Part shown: in pieces, positions 1 through 9,590 of the stretch
Layout of the letters: each line of letters starts with the position of its first letter
Numbering within the stretch: the stretch's first letter is position 1
Assembly: GCA_964598765.1 (NCBI GenBank)
Contig: CAZRCZ010000018.1
Location: 43,746-107,745 of the forward strand
Direction of reading: 5' to 3'
Length of the DNA stretch: 64,000 nt
Origin: CAZRCZ01 sp964598765
GTDB taxonomy: Bacteria > Sumerlaeota > Sumerlaeia > MVZB01 > JAJFLK01
Notes under the pieces: generated by a model
What the model saw: the letters and a program-made list of their open reading frames with translations, nothing else
Databases searched by the model: none
What the model was told of the DNA's origin: nothing
Position numbers and translations under genes: made by a program

Positions 1-203
1 CTCCAACTTTGGATTATTTCAGACCTTGTGCCGGAAGGTCAATCAGATCGGGAGATTCGCGGGAGATGGAATCAGCTTCCCGGGAGCCGCGAAATTTTCG
101 GCCTGAGTTTGATCCTTGACAGTCCCGCGCATCATTGAAGATGATCGAAGGAAATGGGTCGTTCGCTCCAAAGACATTTGGGGAGGAAATCCCAACGAGA
201 AGC

Positions 204-281
204 GGGGCTGTAGTTCAGCTGGTTTAGAACGCCGGCCTGTCACGCCGGAGGTCGCGGGTTCGAACCCCGTCGGCCCCGCCA
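204..281 (+). tRNA. tRNA-Asp (GTC)
   Basis: A full cloverleaf can be folded. The 7-bp acceptor stem pairs GGGGCTG (204-210) with CGGCCCC (271-277). The anticodon stem CCGGC/GCCGG encloses the loop CTGTCAC with anticodon GTC, and the T arm carries TTCGAAC. The discriminator base is G (278) and the CCA end (279-281) is encoded in the DNA. Confidence 0.97.
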
Positions 282-347
282 TTTCCCTCGCCCGGATCAC
301 ACGCGGTTCGCGAAATTCCAGCGGGCGCAAGCCCGAAGGCTCTGCCA

Positions 348-1049
348 TCACTCAGCGGCCACCGGACCTATGAGCGACGGATCGTCGTTGCGCGGATTAT
401 TGACGCGAAGGCTTACCGCGTAGCCGTTCATGCGCTCCGCCGGGTAGGGTTTCAAGAGTGGCCGGACCTTGGCGGCGTCTTGAATTTCGGGATCGCACCA
501 AAGCGCGTAGCTCTCCCGATCAAGAATCACGGGCATCCGATCATGGATCGGGCGCAAGATTTCATTTGCTTCGGTCGTGAATATCGCGCAGGACACAAGC
601 GGAGCCGCCGTTCCTTCTCCTCGCCGCGTCTCATAGAGTCCGGCGAAAGCGAACGGGCGACTGTCATTGAGCGAAAAGAAGAACGGTCGCTTGGCCGAGC
701 CTTCTCGCTTCCATTCATAAAATCCATCCGCCAAGACCAAACATCGCTGACGCGCAAACGCGCGGCGGAACATCGGCTTCTCCATCACGGTCTCGGAGCG
801 AATGTTGATTGGAGCGAGCGAGCCTTTCGGGTCTTTGGCGAAATGCGGGATGAAACCCCATTGGAGCAAGGCAAGTTTGGGATGGGGTTTGCCCTCGCTT
901 TGTCCTATCGCCGGAACCATTTGCGACGGCGCGACGTTGTAGCGCGCCGCGAAATCGGGGAAATCGTTCGCATCCAGATTCGGCAAAATCTCGCGAAAAG
1001 ACTGGATCAGCTGATCCTTGGAGAGGCGAATGGCGAAACGTCCGCACAC
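348..1049 (-). CDS. SOS response-associated peptidase, YedK/HMCES family
   Basis: This 233-residue protein belongs to the SRAP family, whose members crosslink covalently to abasic sites in single-stranded DNA and shield them during replication. The start is GTG, so that the obligatory Cys is residue 2 (MCGRF), the residue that becomes the catalytic N-terminus after Met removal. Other family landmarks are the YNVAPSQ segment near residue 37, the ADGFYEWK motif with Glu112, and PIHDRMPVIL with His169. The length matches the family. It stands alone between two tRNA genes, on the strand opposite to tRNA-Asp. No LexA box could be recognised upstream, so SOS control is not shown here. Confidence 0.95.
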   Translation of the reverse strand: MCGRFAIRLSKDQLIQSFREILPNLDANDFPDFAARYNVAPSQMVPAIGQSEGKPHPKLALLQWGFIPHFAKDPKGSLAPINIRSETVMEKPMFRRAFARQRCLVLADGFYEWKREGSAKRPFFFSLNDSRPFAFAGLYETRRGEGTAAPLVSCAIFTTEANEILRPIHDRMPVILDRESYALWCDPEIQDAAKVRPLLKPYPAERMNGYAVSLRVNNPRNDDPSLIGPVAAE

Positions 1050-1155
1050 GATCTTTTCATCATGGAGAAGAAACGCGCCGGCGGCAATCCCAAAATCCTC
1101 AAGAAGTAAAACCCCGCAACCCCAAGGATTTCAAGGGATTGCGGGATCAAGGATT

Positions 1156-1231
1156 TGGTGGGCAACCGGGGACTCGAACCCCGAACCAACGGATTAAGAG
1201 TCCGCTGCTCTACCAATTGAGCTAGTCGCCC
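1156..1231 (-). tRNA. tRNA-Lys (CTT)
   Basis: Read on the minus strand, the acceptor stem GGGCGAC pairs with GTTGCCC. The D arm contains AGCTCAATTGGTAGAGC, the anticodon stem is GCGGA/TCCGT with loop CTCTTAA (anticodon CTT), and the T arm carries TTCGAGT. The CCA end is encoded (1156-1158 on the plus strand). It lies about 100 bases upstream of the yedK-like gene in the same direction. Confidence 0.97.
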
Positions 1232-1602
1232 ACGGTGGGGTGCGCGAGAAATCCGCCTGATTTGCCTAGGATACGCATCCTCCATCCGAGATCAACCGGA
1301 TCGCGCACGAAGTTCGATTTTAGAAAACGCCAACGACGGATTCAAGCCGAGATTGACGATGTAATTTCGGAAGGCGCGTTTCCGAAATAGGAGCATGGTC
1401 CGAATCGCGATCGAAACGGAGCCCCCTCGTGCGCGTCGCCTTTGTCTCTGCGCGCTTGCCGCGCTTGTGGCTCGGCTTCCTGAAATGCGGCTGACTCCAA
1501 ACGCCAATGCGCGCCATTGGCAATCCTGAAGTCACCCACAAGAATTCTTGATGCGTCTTCGCGCTTGTGCCTACACGCGAGGCTTCGTAGGCTTGAGCCT
1601 CG
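1232..1602. other. Intergenic region without a recognised gene
   Basis: This 371-base stretch separates tRNA-Lys and the YfhO-like gene, which diverge. Open frames here are short, arginine-rich and lack any family resemblance, so I call no gene. It presumably holds the promoters of both neighbours, but no convincing -35/-10 pair was found. Confidence 0.6.
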
Positions 1603-4335
1603 ATGGAAGAACCGCCAAACACCCAACCCGCAGTTCCAATCCGAGCCGTGACGCTGGGCGTCGCCGCGCTCGTGCTTCTTCCGTCGGCGCTTTATCTTCC
1701 CACGTTCATTCGGGGTGAGATTCCGCTCTCGATGGATACCGTCATGTATTTTTTTCCGCTCCGGTGGCACGCGGCGCAACTGGTCCGCTCGGGGCAATGG
1801 CCGTGGTGGAACCGGTGCATTCTGGGCGGGACGCCCCTCTTTTCCAATCCGCAATCCGCGCTGGCCTATCCTCTGAATTGGCTGATGTTTATTTGGCCGG
1901 GGGCTTTTTCTTTTACGTTTCCGATGACCTTGCAGTTGGGCTTATGGGCGGGGATGACCGCGCTTCTGCTTTGGCGGATGGGGATTTCGCTCTGGGTTGC
2001 GCTTTGGTGCGGGGCGTTGTGCCTTGCGGGGAATTACGGATGGAGCCGGTTGCAATTCGGAAATTACCTCAACGTCCTTCCGTGGTGGCCGGTTTGGATG
2101 CTGGCGGCCCATGAGTTTGCGTCATCGGGCAACCGCAAGTTTCTCTCGCTCGGCGGCGCGTCGGTCGCGTTGATGATTCTCGCCGGAGCGCATCAGTTGG
2201 CGCTCTACGGCGGGATCGGTCTGGCGGGTTTTGCGGTCTGGATGATCGCCGTGGACGCGCCGAACCGAAAACGCTGGTCGCATTTTTTGCTGGTTTCGCT
2301 GGGAATCGGTATTTTGTTGGGAGCGTTGGGTTGGCTTCCGCAATGGGCGTTCGTGCGCGAGACGGCTCGGAGTGCGTCGCTTGATCCCCGGCGCGTTCTC
2401 GACGGAACCTTCGGCTCGGTCCGCGAAGCCGCGCTCGCTCTGACCGGACCATGGACTTCCGGCTTTGCCGACGCCGAAGCGTCGGCCTCCATCGGCGTTT
2501 TCGCGTTCGTCTCGGCGGGAATCATTCCGGCGGAACGGAGGCGATTCAAAATTTGGCTGGGACTCTGGCTCGTCGCGCTTGGGTCGTTTCTTCTCACCCT
2601 CCGCCCCATTGTTTCGTTTTTGATCGAGGTTCTTCCTTCCACCAACTTCTTCCACGACCCGCGTCGTCTTCTTGGCGTGACGCAATGGTTTGTGATCCTC
2701 GCGGCGGGAATCAGCATGAGCGATTGGGGAACGGTCGAAGGGGAGTCGGGCAGATATACGACACTTCGCTATGTTTCTGGGGTTTTGTGCTTTCTGTTCT
2801 CCCTCGTGCTACTCCACCCTCCTTTCTGGGATCCGCAAAAAGATCGTCACGTTCGACTCTACTTGGTGCTCGCGTGGGTTGGTTCTTTCCATTGGGCGGC
2901 TTTTGGCCTTTTCTATCGCGAAGCGATCCAAGGGAAAGGATACTTTTCGCTCGCTCTTGTATCGTATCCGCTCTCACGTTTTTTAATGGATCACGATCGA
3001 TCGGCAGATTTGCAGGATGAATTCCAAGTGATAAGGTCTGCCAATGCGCTGGTAGATAAGTTCTTGATGCGTCTGATGGCGATTGTAGGACTTGCGGGTC
3101 TGTGCATTGCCACTTGGGAAACCAGCGATTTTTCGCGGATCAAAGCACGAGAGCTTTTTCCTCCCGACGGCGCGCCACCCTTCATCGTGGAGCCACATTC
3201 CAAAAATCCACGGCGGTTTTTCAGTCTCGATTGGCAACGCGCATCGAGCTACGACTTTCGGCGTCCGGCTTTGATGAATTGGTCCTTGCCCAACCTACCG
3301 ATGCTATGGGGCGTTGAAGACATCGGCGGCTACGAGCCGGCGCGCAGTTCGCGATACGACCGCTGGTTGAAATCAGCATGCTCATGGCCGGAGGGGCGCC
3401 AGCCGTGGGCGGAGCATTTTGGGTTGATTTATCCCTCCCATCCCGCCGAGTTGAATTCGTCAATAAGCGAGGCCAATCTCGGATCGGCGATTCTTCCGAT
3501 CTGGGGAGTTGCCGTCTACCTGCGGCAAACGGGACCGAACCATTGGGCGGGCGTCACGAAAATTTGGCCGGGCGATTTGGACTGGAGAGTAGTTTCGCTT
3601 CCTGCGAAAACTGCCACCGCTGAAGGACAAAGAAATTTGAGCCTCGCCCTCGCGCCGCAAGTGACCGTGAACCGAACGCTCGATGACGCCACGCGGACGA
3701 CGTCCTCCGCGACTCTTTTGCCGATGGACCTGAAGGGTCTGACCGTCAACCGGACCGTCATGCAGAGCGAAGAATTGCGCGGCGCGTCGGAGTCGTCTTC
3801 GCACCCTGCAAGAGTTGATCTGGAGTTGAATCCCGGCGACCAGCTTGGCGGCCTTTATCTCTGGTCGCGCTCGTTAAGCGAGATTTACCAACCGCTCTCC
3901 GCTCTCGGCTTTGCCATGCTTTGCCGCTATCGCGGCCCGACGCAATGGACGGTCCTCAAGCCGGAGAACCCGGCGGAGCAAGACATGGGACAAATTCTCG
4001 ACACCGAAATCCGCGCGAACCGACTGAAATTGAACGTTCGCTGGGAAGGCAACGGCCCCGCGATGCTGGAAATCCATGACGCCGATTGGTCCGGATGGAA
4101 AGCGACGGTGGATGGTTCTTCGGTTTTAATCCGCGCGTCGGGTCCGGACCAATCGGGTTTGTGGCGGCAGATTGCGATTCCGGCTCCGTCAAATTCAACG
4201 ACGAGCAAGGATCACACGGTTGATTTAATTTATCGTCCCCCGTTTATGAGAATGGCGTTGCTGATGACGATGCTAGGGGGAATTGTTATCGTTGCCATCC
4301 TGTGGATGGGAAATCTCAAATTTCATGAGATTTGA
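1603..4335 (+). CDS. YfhO-like multi-spanning membrane protein
   Basis: This 910-residue protein has many hydrophobic segments in its first 500 residues and another helix at the extreme C-terminus (about 885-905). The N-terminal region reads like the YfhO/GT-C group: a first helix, an extracytoplasmic segment with SMDTVMYFFPL, then WWNRCILGGTPLFSNPQSA followed by YPLNW. The last 350 residues are soluble and end in a beta-rich domain (DADWSGWKATVDG), also typical of YfhO proteins. YfhO proteins are implicated in glycosylation of lipoteichoic or other surface polymers. The substrate here is unknown. The gene stands alone and converges on the AsmA-like gene. Confidence 0.75.
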   Translation: MEEPPNTQPAVPIRAVTLGVAALVLLPSALYLPTFIRGEIPLSMDTVMYFFPLRWHAAQLVRSGQWPWWNRCILGGTPLFSNPQSALAYPLNWLMFIWPGAFSFTFPMTLQLGLWAGMTALLLWRMGISLWVALWCGALCLAGNYGWSRLQFGNYLNVLPWWPVWMLAAHEFASSGNRKFLSLGGASVALMILAGAHQLALYGGIGLAGFAVWMIAVDAPNRKRWSHFLLVSLGIGILLGALGWLPQWAFVRETARSASLDPRRVLDGTFGSVREAALALTGPWTSGFADAEASASIGVFAFVSAGIIPAERRRFKIWLGLWLVALGSFLLTLRPIVSFLIEVLPSTNFFHDPRRLLGVTQWFVILAAGISMSDWGTVEGESGRYTTLRYVSGVLCFLFSLVLLHPPFWDPQKDRHVRLYLVLAWVGSFHWAAFGLFYREAIQGKGYFSLALVSYPLSRFLMDHDRSADLQDEFQVIRSANALVDKFLMRLMAIVGLAGLCIATWETSDFSRIKARELFPPDGAPPFIVEPHSKNPRRFFSLDWQRASSYDFRRPALMNWSLPNLPMLWGVEDIGGYEPARSSRYDRWLKSACSWPEGRQPWAEHFGLIYPSHPAELNSSISEANLGSAILPIWGVAVYLRQTGPNHWAGVTKIWPGDLDWRVVSLPAKTATAEGQRNLSLALAPQVTVNRTLDDATRTTSSATLLPMDLKGLTVNRTVMQSEELRGASESSSHPARVDLELNPGDQLGGLYLWSRSLSEIYQPLSALGFAMLCRYRGPTQWTVLKPENPAEQDMGQILDTEIRANRLKLNVRWEGNGPAMLEIHDADWSGWKATVDGSSVLIRASGPDQSGLWRQIAIPAPSNSTTSKDHTVDLIYRPPFMRMALLMTMLGGIVIVAILWMGNLKFHEI

Positions 4336-4390
4336 AATCCGAGATCCAAATGGATCGGCGACAACAAAATGGCGATGCTGAGAATAAAGA

Positions 4391-4481
4391 AATTAAACGC
4401 AAGGACGCAAAGGCGCAGAGACGCAATGCAGTAAATTCAACCTCCTTGCGTCTCTGCGCCTTTGCGTCTTTGCGTTTAATT
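4391..4481. repeat. 36-bp inverted repeat between convergent genes
   Basis: The arms at 4391-4426 and 4446-4481 are complementary over 36 bases with one mismatch, around a 19-base loop. They consist of variations on the unit ACGCAAAGG/ACGCAGAGA. The right arm contains the stop codon of the AsmA-like gene. The hairpin could act as a bidirectional terminator. Its repetitive make-up and relatives elsewhere in the window (12702-12735) suggest a dispersed element. Confidence 0.85.
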
Positions 4482-7400
4482 CTTCTCCTTCTTCTTCGAT
4501 TTCTTCTTCCCCAACAAACCATCAAGCGCGTCGCCGAGATCGTCCCTGAGCGATCTCCCCACGTCGTCCTTCTGGTCGAGAATTTTATCCAGTTCCTTCT
4601 TGACCGCCTTGCCGAGTTTCTCGGTTTCGGGAGAAAGTTTGGGGCGGACGGAATAGACCGGATCCGCGATCGTTCCCTTCCCGACGACCTCGAAAGGGAG
4701 ATAAAGAAAATCCGCGAAGGGACGGAAAAGTTCATCGGCAAATTGAACCGCCGGATTTTTGTTGCCGATCTTGCCCTTGAGTTCGGGACCGATCCCCGGC
4801 TGGACCGTCATGTCCAATTCGCCGCCCAAACCGATCCTCCCCTCGGCGTTGAGGCGTGTGGCGACGCCGCTCATCACCACGTCCTTCAATCGCGCCCAGC
4901 CGTCGTCGAAAGTCGCCTCGCCGTGGAATCCCGTGAAGGCCAGTTGGTTGAAAATATCGGTCCCCGCCGTTTGCGCGATAAGATCGAGCAATTCGGAGTT
5001 GCTGAATTTGCCTTCGCTCCAATCAAATTCCAGTGTTCCGCGCAGGCTTTTGCGGAACGCATCCCCTTCTCCCGTTCCCTTGGCCTCGGTTTTAAAATCG
5101 GCTTTGCCGGCGAACTTGCCCGCCAGATGGGGTTCCAGCGAGGCGATAAGCCGTCCGGCATCAATGCCTTCGCCGACCAGCCGCCAGCTTCGCGTCGGTG
5201 AAGTCCCGGATCGTCCGAAGTCCATCTCGCCTTGCAAACTTCCGCCGTCGAGCTTCATTCTTTCGATGACGGCGCGAAGATTTTCGGATTCGGAAACGAC
5301 TTTGACTTGAACTTCCTCGACTTGCGTCTGGCGCCAATCGAGGCGGGCGATTTGAATGTCGGCGTTCAAATCCCAAGGCCAAGGTTTGACGGGCGTCGGC
5401 TCCGCATTCTTATTTTTCTCTTGGTCTTGAGTTTTTGGGGCAGTTTCTTTTTCGGCGGATTGCGGCTCCGCGGGTGGCGAAAATTGTTTGCCGTAAAGTT
5501 CCGGCGAAAGCGACTCCACGCGGATGACGGTTTCAAGTCGGGGGCGTTCGCCCCATTTCCCCGATCCCTTGATTTGAATTTTGTCCGGTGGAATTTCTTC
5601 GCGTTGGGAAATCAGATCGAACTGAAAGTTCCTAATCTCCTCTCCCTTCTTCTCGATTTGGCTCTTGAGGGATAGACGGATTTCCTCGGAGTCCGGATCT
5701 CCTTTGGCGAAGCGCACCGGACCAACGCGCATTTCCCCATTGGAAACATATCGCCCTTCCTTGGGATCCACGATCAATTCATAATCGGCGTCCATGGGCG
5801 CGTCGCCGAAAGGTTGGGCTTCGGGCCAATCCAGAAGATCAACGACCGAGCCGCCGGTCAATCCGCGAACCTTGAGATTCAGTCGAGCCTCGCGCGATGG
5901 CTCGTTGGAGGTTTGCGAAGTTTTCAGAGGCCAAACGCCCGCGACGGCAAAATTTCCGACGGCGGTTCCATTCGGCTCGGACAATGCTATCTCGGCGCTT
6001 TTGATTGTTGCGAAAGTCAGGTCGGGATCGAGGTCAATTTCGCATTGGGAGGAAATCGTTCGTTCGATTGCCTTCGTCTTCTCCGCGATCAGCTTGATTT
6101 TTTGCAGTTCACTTGTTTCCTTCAGGGTGAATTTCTCTCCTTTTTGATCGCGCGAGAAATCCACTTGCTCCTTCAATGCGCCTCCATCCAGCGTTAAGTT
6201 TTGATCGGCGATCATGACTCCTAATCGCCGCAAGAAATCGCCGGCGTCGGGAATCGCCACGTCACCGCGCATCCGCACGCTTCCCTTTTCGGCGTCGAAA
6301 CCGCCGCTGAAACGCGATTCGGCCAAGTCCTTTCCGTCCATGGAGAAGGCCGTCGCCGCCGATTCCAAGTTTCCCCGTGTGAGATTTTCAAGCGAGCCGA
6401 CGATTTGATTTCGGACCGTGAAGGGACCAATGGAGGGATCGCCTTCCTTGCTTCTCACGGAAAATTGAGCCAGCGTCATGCCGCCGCGCAGATCCGCGCG
6501 CCTGCCCGAAGCGTCAACCGTGAACGCCAGCGTTCCCTCCACTCGTCCCCCCTCGACGTCATCCAAGGCGTGACGGTCGGCGAGGGCGAACCACGGACGC
6601 AAATCATCCACGGCTAAATCGTGAACCGTAAAATTCAGATGCGCGACCTCCGAGGGTTGATTTTGCAAAGCGCCGCTTCCGGCATTTTCGCCGCGATAGA
6701 GCGCGAGGCTTTTGTCCAATGTGATTTCGCCCAGCGTTTGATTTCCGCGCTCCAGTCGCGCTCCGGCCTTGGAAAGAATCAATTCGTTCCGTTCGGGATT
6801 CCAAATCCCGCCATGCGCGGAATGAATGTCGAGGGGAGGTGTCGGGGATTGATCCGGCGACCCGCGCAGGCTCAATTGTTTTCCTTCCAATGTTGAAGCG
6901 AACCGATACCCTTGGTCGTCCCCTTCCACGCTGAGCGAGCCGTCAAGCCGCGCGGTGTCAAACTGTGCCGGCCCGAAGGCCGCGAGAATCGGATTCATCA
7001 AATCGCGTTCGATCTCTTTCAGTTCCAATTTCGATTTTAACTTGTTCCCATCCCGGTCCCACTCCACGCTCGCGGAGAGGGAACCCGTTTTTCGTTCGCT
7101 TGTCGAAGCCGTTGTTGAAATCGAACCTTTGACGGAGCCGCGCGAATCGAAGGAACCTTCAAGATCGGAATCCACGCGGAGACCCAGCGTGACGCCGCCG
7201 CCGGCCTTGGGCGGACCTTCCTGCACGGCGGCAAAGGTCGTTCCTTTACAACTCAAGGAGGTTGAGTCGAGGGATGGCTCGAGGTTCAGATCCAGAGCCA
7301 GCGTGCCGGATCGGGTCCGGTCTTTTTCTTGAGGCGCAATGATGAAATCGGCGTTGATCTTGGCCTGCGCCGATTGACCCGACGACAAATTTTCCACGTC

Positions 7401-7949
7401 AATATCGGCGCGATCCACTCCGCCCCGCTCTTCGTCTCCCTCGAACCAATGCGCCGAAACGTTTCGCGCGCGAAAATGCCGAACGGAAATGGGAAGAATT
7501 GCGACGGGTCCAGCCAACGATTTTTTTTTCTTAGCGCCTTTTTCCTTGGCGATTTGAACATACGTTTTGTTCTTCTCCGGTTTCGGTCGTCCCGACCCGA
7601 CGGTTCGAGCGACAAGGGCGAGCGAATCAATTTCGACCGATTCAATCACCGGCGCGGAACGACGCAAAAGAGAGGACGGGACAACGTGAACGAAGAGGGA
7701 ACCGACGTTGAGTTTTCCGCCTCCATTGGGAAAATCGAATTCGACTCCCTTGAGCTTCAGCTTGCCCATGATCGAAAGCGAGCCGTCCTCGACGCTCAAG
7801 TTGCCGCCGATTCGAGCGGCGGCCATCGGCAACCAGACGTGACGAAGCGCGTGAGAGCTTTGCGCGTAGATCAAGACACCAAGACACGCAACGACAAGCG
7901 CGAGCAAGAGTTTGACGATCCAAACGAGGAGTTTGCGTCTTTTCGTCAT
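4476..7949 (-). CDS. AsmA-like envelope protein
   Basis: The protein has 1157 residues with one N-terminal membrane helix (about residues 8-29, an inner-membrane anchor) followed by a very long beta-rich periplasmic region. Near residues 45-85 there is the AsmA/TamB-type opening (a sequence akin to LSVEDGSL, then GKLKLKGVEF). The last 200 residues match the AsmA C-terminal region: ARLKDVVMSGVATRLNAEG followed by LDMTVQPG. AsmA-like proteins form hydrophobic bridges that help lipids or proteins reach the outer membrane. A highly charged linker lies near residues 835-860 and a Lys-rich tail ends the protein. It follows a lipoprotein gene by 13 bases and is probably co-transcribed. Which lipid it serves cannot be read from the sequence. 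Confidence 0.8.
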   Translation of the reverse strand: MTKRRKLLVWIVKLLLALVVACLGVLIYAQSSHALRHVWLPMAAARIGGNLSVEDGSLSIMGKLKLKGVEFDFPNGGGKLNVGSLFVHVVPSSLLRRSAPVIESVEIDSLALVARTVGSGRPKPEKNKTYVQIAKEKGAKKKKSLAGPVAILPISVRHFRARNVSAHWFEGDEERGGVDRADIDVENLSSGQSAQAKINADFIIAPQEKDRTRSGTLALDLNLEPSLDSTSLSCKGTTFAAVQEGPPKAGGGVTLGLRVDSDLEGSFDSRGSVKGSISTTASTSERKTGSLSASVEWDRDGNKLKSKLELKEIERDLMNPILAAFGPAQFDTARLDGSLSVEGDDQGYRFASTLEGKQLSLRGSPDQSPTPPLDIHSAHGGIWNPERNELILSKAGARLERGNQTLGEITLDKSLALYRGENAGSGALQNQPSEVAHLNFTVHDLAVDDLRPWFALADRHALDDVEGGRVEGTLAFTVDASGRRADLRGGMTLAQFSVRSKEGDPSIGPFTVRNQIVGSLENLTRGNLESAATAFSMDGKDLAESRFSGGFDAEKGSVRMRGDVAIPDAGDFLRRLGVMIADQNLTLDGGALKEQVDFSRDQKGEKFTLKETSELQKIKLIAEKTKAIERTISSQCEIDLDPDLTFATIKSAEIALSEPNGTAVGNFAVAGVWPLKTSQTSNEPSREARLNLKVRGLTGGSVVDLLDWPEAQPFGDAPMDADYELIVDPKEGRYVSNGEMRVGPVRFAKGDPDSEEIRLSLKSQIEKKGEEIRNFQFDLISQREEIPPDKIQIKGSGKWGERPRLETVIRVESLSPELYGKQFSPPAEPQSAEKETAPKTQDQEKNKNAEPTPVKPWPWDLNADIQIARLDWRQTQVEEVQVKVVSESENLRAVIERMKLDGGSLQGEMDFGRSGTSPTRSWRLVGEGIDAGRLIASLEPHLAGKFAGKADFKTEAKGTGEGDAFRKSLRGTLEFDWSEGKFSNSELLDLIAQTAGTDIFNQLAFTGFHGEATFDDGWARLKDVVMSGVATRLNAEGRIGLGGELDMTVQPGIGPELKGKIGNKNPAVQFADELFRPFADFLYLPFEVVGKGTIADPVYSVRPKLSPETEKLGKAVKKELDKILDQKDDVGRSLRDDLGDALDGLLGKKKSKKKEKN

Positions 7950-7962
7950 CGTTTGGGTTCGG

Positions 7963-9225
7963 TCAAGGAGTAATCGAAACCCGCTTCGCGCCGGGGCTGA
8001 TGTTGCCCGCTTCGTCCTCCGCGGTCACGGCATAATCGTAACCAATTCCCGCCTGCGCCATTGTGTCGTCGTATTCGGGTTGATGGCAATCGCCGATCCA
8101 TTTCAAGGGGGCGCCGGGAGCGTCGGCGCGAAAAACATGGAACTTCACTTTTTCCCATTGCTCCTCTTTTTCCGGCGCCCTTTCGGGGGCGAATCGGAGC
8201 GTAATCCCTTTCCTTCCGGGTTGGCGAATCAGTGAGACGATTTCGAAAGGGGGCGGAGGAGTGGTGTCTATTCCAAACGCCTGATCGTCGGCGGCGAAGG
8301 ACATTTTATCCCCGGGTCTGGTCGGATTGTCCCAGAAAATTGTCGCATAAACGTAACGGGTGTCGTCCCCTTTTTTAACGACATATTCCGCCTCAAAATT
8401 TCCCGGCGTCGTTTCATGGAGTGCGCCGCGGGCAAACAACTGTCCCAAGCTAAACGTCATGGTTCGCCCCGGCGCGGCCTGAACGCGGATCACGACCTTT
8501 TCCCCCTCGCGCAAAACCTTGCGCGGCGCGATCACTTCGACTTTGGCGACCCTGAGGGAATCGGAAAGATTTTCGCTGACGGCGGCTTGAAATCGCCCGG
8601 CGACGGCTTTGGCTGTTTGATCCATCGAGTTTTGCACTTCCTCGCGCCGCATGTGCCAGAGCGAGGAAAAAAGACTGTCGGCGATGCTGAACGGGCTGAG
8701 GGGGACGGAGAACTGGCGATTATGCACCACGAACCAACTGCGGTAGAGGTACTTCTTGGTATGCGAGTCTGCGACGATCAGGCTGAGGTCAATGCGGACG
8801 TGCGAGTAAATCAGGAGATAAAAGCGCGAGACGTTTTCCAACTCGGCGAAGACAACCGCATCGGCCAGCTTCGGATCGGCGACATGCCAAGGATTCAATT
8901 CGTCGGGGGGAATTCTCAACGTCATCGCCTTGGAGCCGACAAAATCGTCAACTTTTTTCAATTCCACGTCGCTGTAGCCGAGCGGCGCGAACGCGCTGAA
9001 GAGGGCCGTCCGCATGATCTTGGCCGCCTCCGCGTCGTCGGTTCGATTCGTCACGGGCGCGACGGCCAGCGTCCGGGGAGGTGTGGCGCAATAGGCTTCC
9101 TTGTCAAAATAAGGATTCCGCTCATTGACGCGGGTGAAGGCGCACGACGCCAAACCCGCCGTCAAAAGGGAATAAAGGAGAAGTTGGAGAATAGAATGCC
9201 GGTTGGGTATGCGGACAAACTTCAT
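7963..9225 (-). CDS. Lipoprotein, possibly DUF799/GNA1162-like
   Basis: The 420-residue product begins with a signal peptide and lipobox (GLAS|C28), so a lipid-anchored exported protein is expected. Residues about 45-200 read like a family that measures envelope stress or assembles envelope factors: TLAVAPVTNRT, then PLGYSDVELKKVD, a DAVVFAELENVSRFY segment and a Trp/Phe-rich stretch. They recall the DUF799 (GNA1162) fold, but this is an inference from pattern. The C-terminal half has fibronectin-like beta strands (APGRTMTFSLG and YDYAVTAEDEAGN). It is the first gene of a probable two-gene operon with the AsmA-like gene. Confidence 0.6.
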   Translation of the reverse strand: MKFVRIPNRHSILQLLLYSLLTAGLASCAFTRVNERNPYFDKEAYCATPPRTLAVAPVTNRTDDAEAAKIMRTALFSAFAPLGYSDVELKKVDDFVGSKAMTLRIPPDELNPWHVADPKLADAVVFAELENVSRFYLLIYSHVRIDLSLIVADSHTKKYLYRSWFVVHNRQFSVPLSPFSIADSLFSSLWHMRREEVQNSMDQTAKAVAGRFQAAVSENLSDSLRVAKVEVIAPRKVLREGEKVVIRVQAAPGRTMTFSLGQLFARGALHETTPGNFEAEYVVKKGDDTRYVYATIFWDNPTRPGDKMSFAADDQAFGIDTTPPPPFEIVSLIRQPGRKGITLRFAPERAPEKEEQWEKVKFHVFRADAPGAPLKWIGDCHQPEYDDTMAQAGIGYDYAVTAEDEAGNISPGAKRVSITP

Positions 9226-9590
9226 CGCCTCTTAATAGTAGGGGCAAACCCGCGAAAAAAGCAAAACGCAATCCAATATCGGTCTGCTTTTCACCACAGA
9301 GACACAGAGAGGAAATTGACATGCGAACGGTAATTGAGAAAATGAATGGGCTATGACTCTCGCGCAAATCGGCGATTCCCTTGATTCGCCATGATTCGTA
9401 TCTCTCATTCGCGATTATTCTCCTTTTAAGCCGTTCATTATCCAATTCTTCTTCAATCCATTCCGAATACCTCTGTGTGTCTCTTCGGTGAATCTTAGAG
9501 CGAAAATGTTTCTTGCCAATCCCGTTCGGCGCGTTAAGCTTTTCCACGACAAGGACCGATTCAATTTCCGAACCAAGAAGGAGCGTTCCC
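9226..9590. other. Intergenic region with a facing repeat pair
   Basis: This stretch separates the divergent lipoprotein and sugar isomerase-like genes. It holds two facing copies of a CACAGAGACACAGAG-type repeat: CACCACAGAGACACAGAGAG at about 9292-9311, and its imperfect complement CCTCTGTGTGTCTCTTCGGTG at 9470-9490. A good Shine-Dalgarno sequence (AAGGAG, 9578-9583) precedes the downstream gene. Short frames in between show no family resemblance. Confidence 0.65.

Noticed and set aside
43..351. Open frame antisense to tRNA-Asp with a GPTGFEPATSG-type peptide
   Set aside because: This peptide is a well-known false call produced by reading a tRNA gene backwards. The tRNA explains the sequence.
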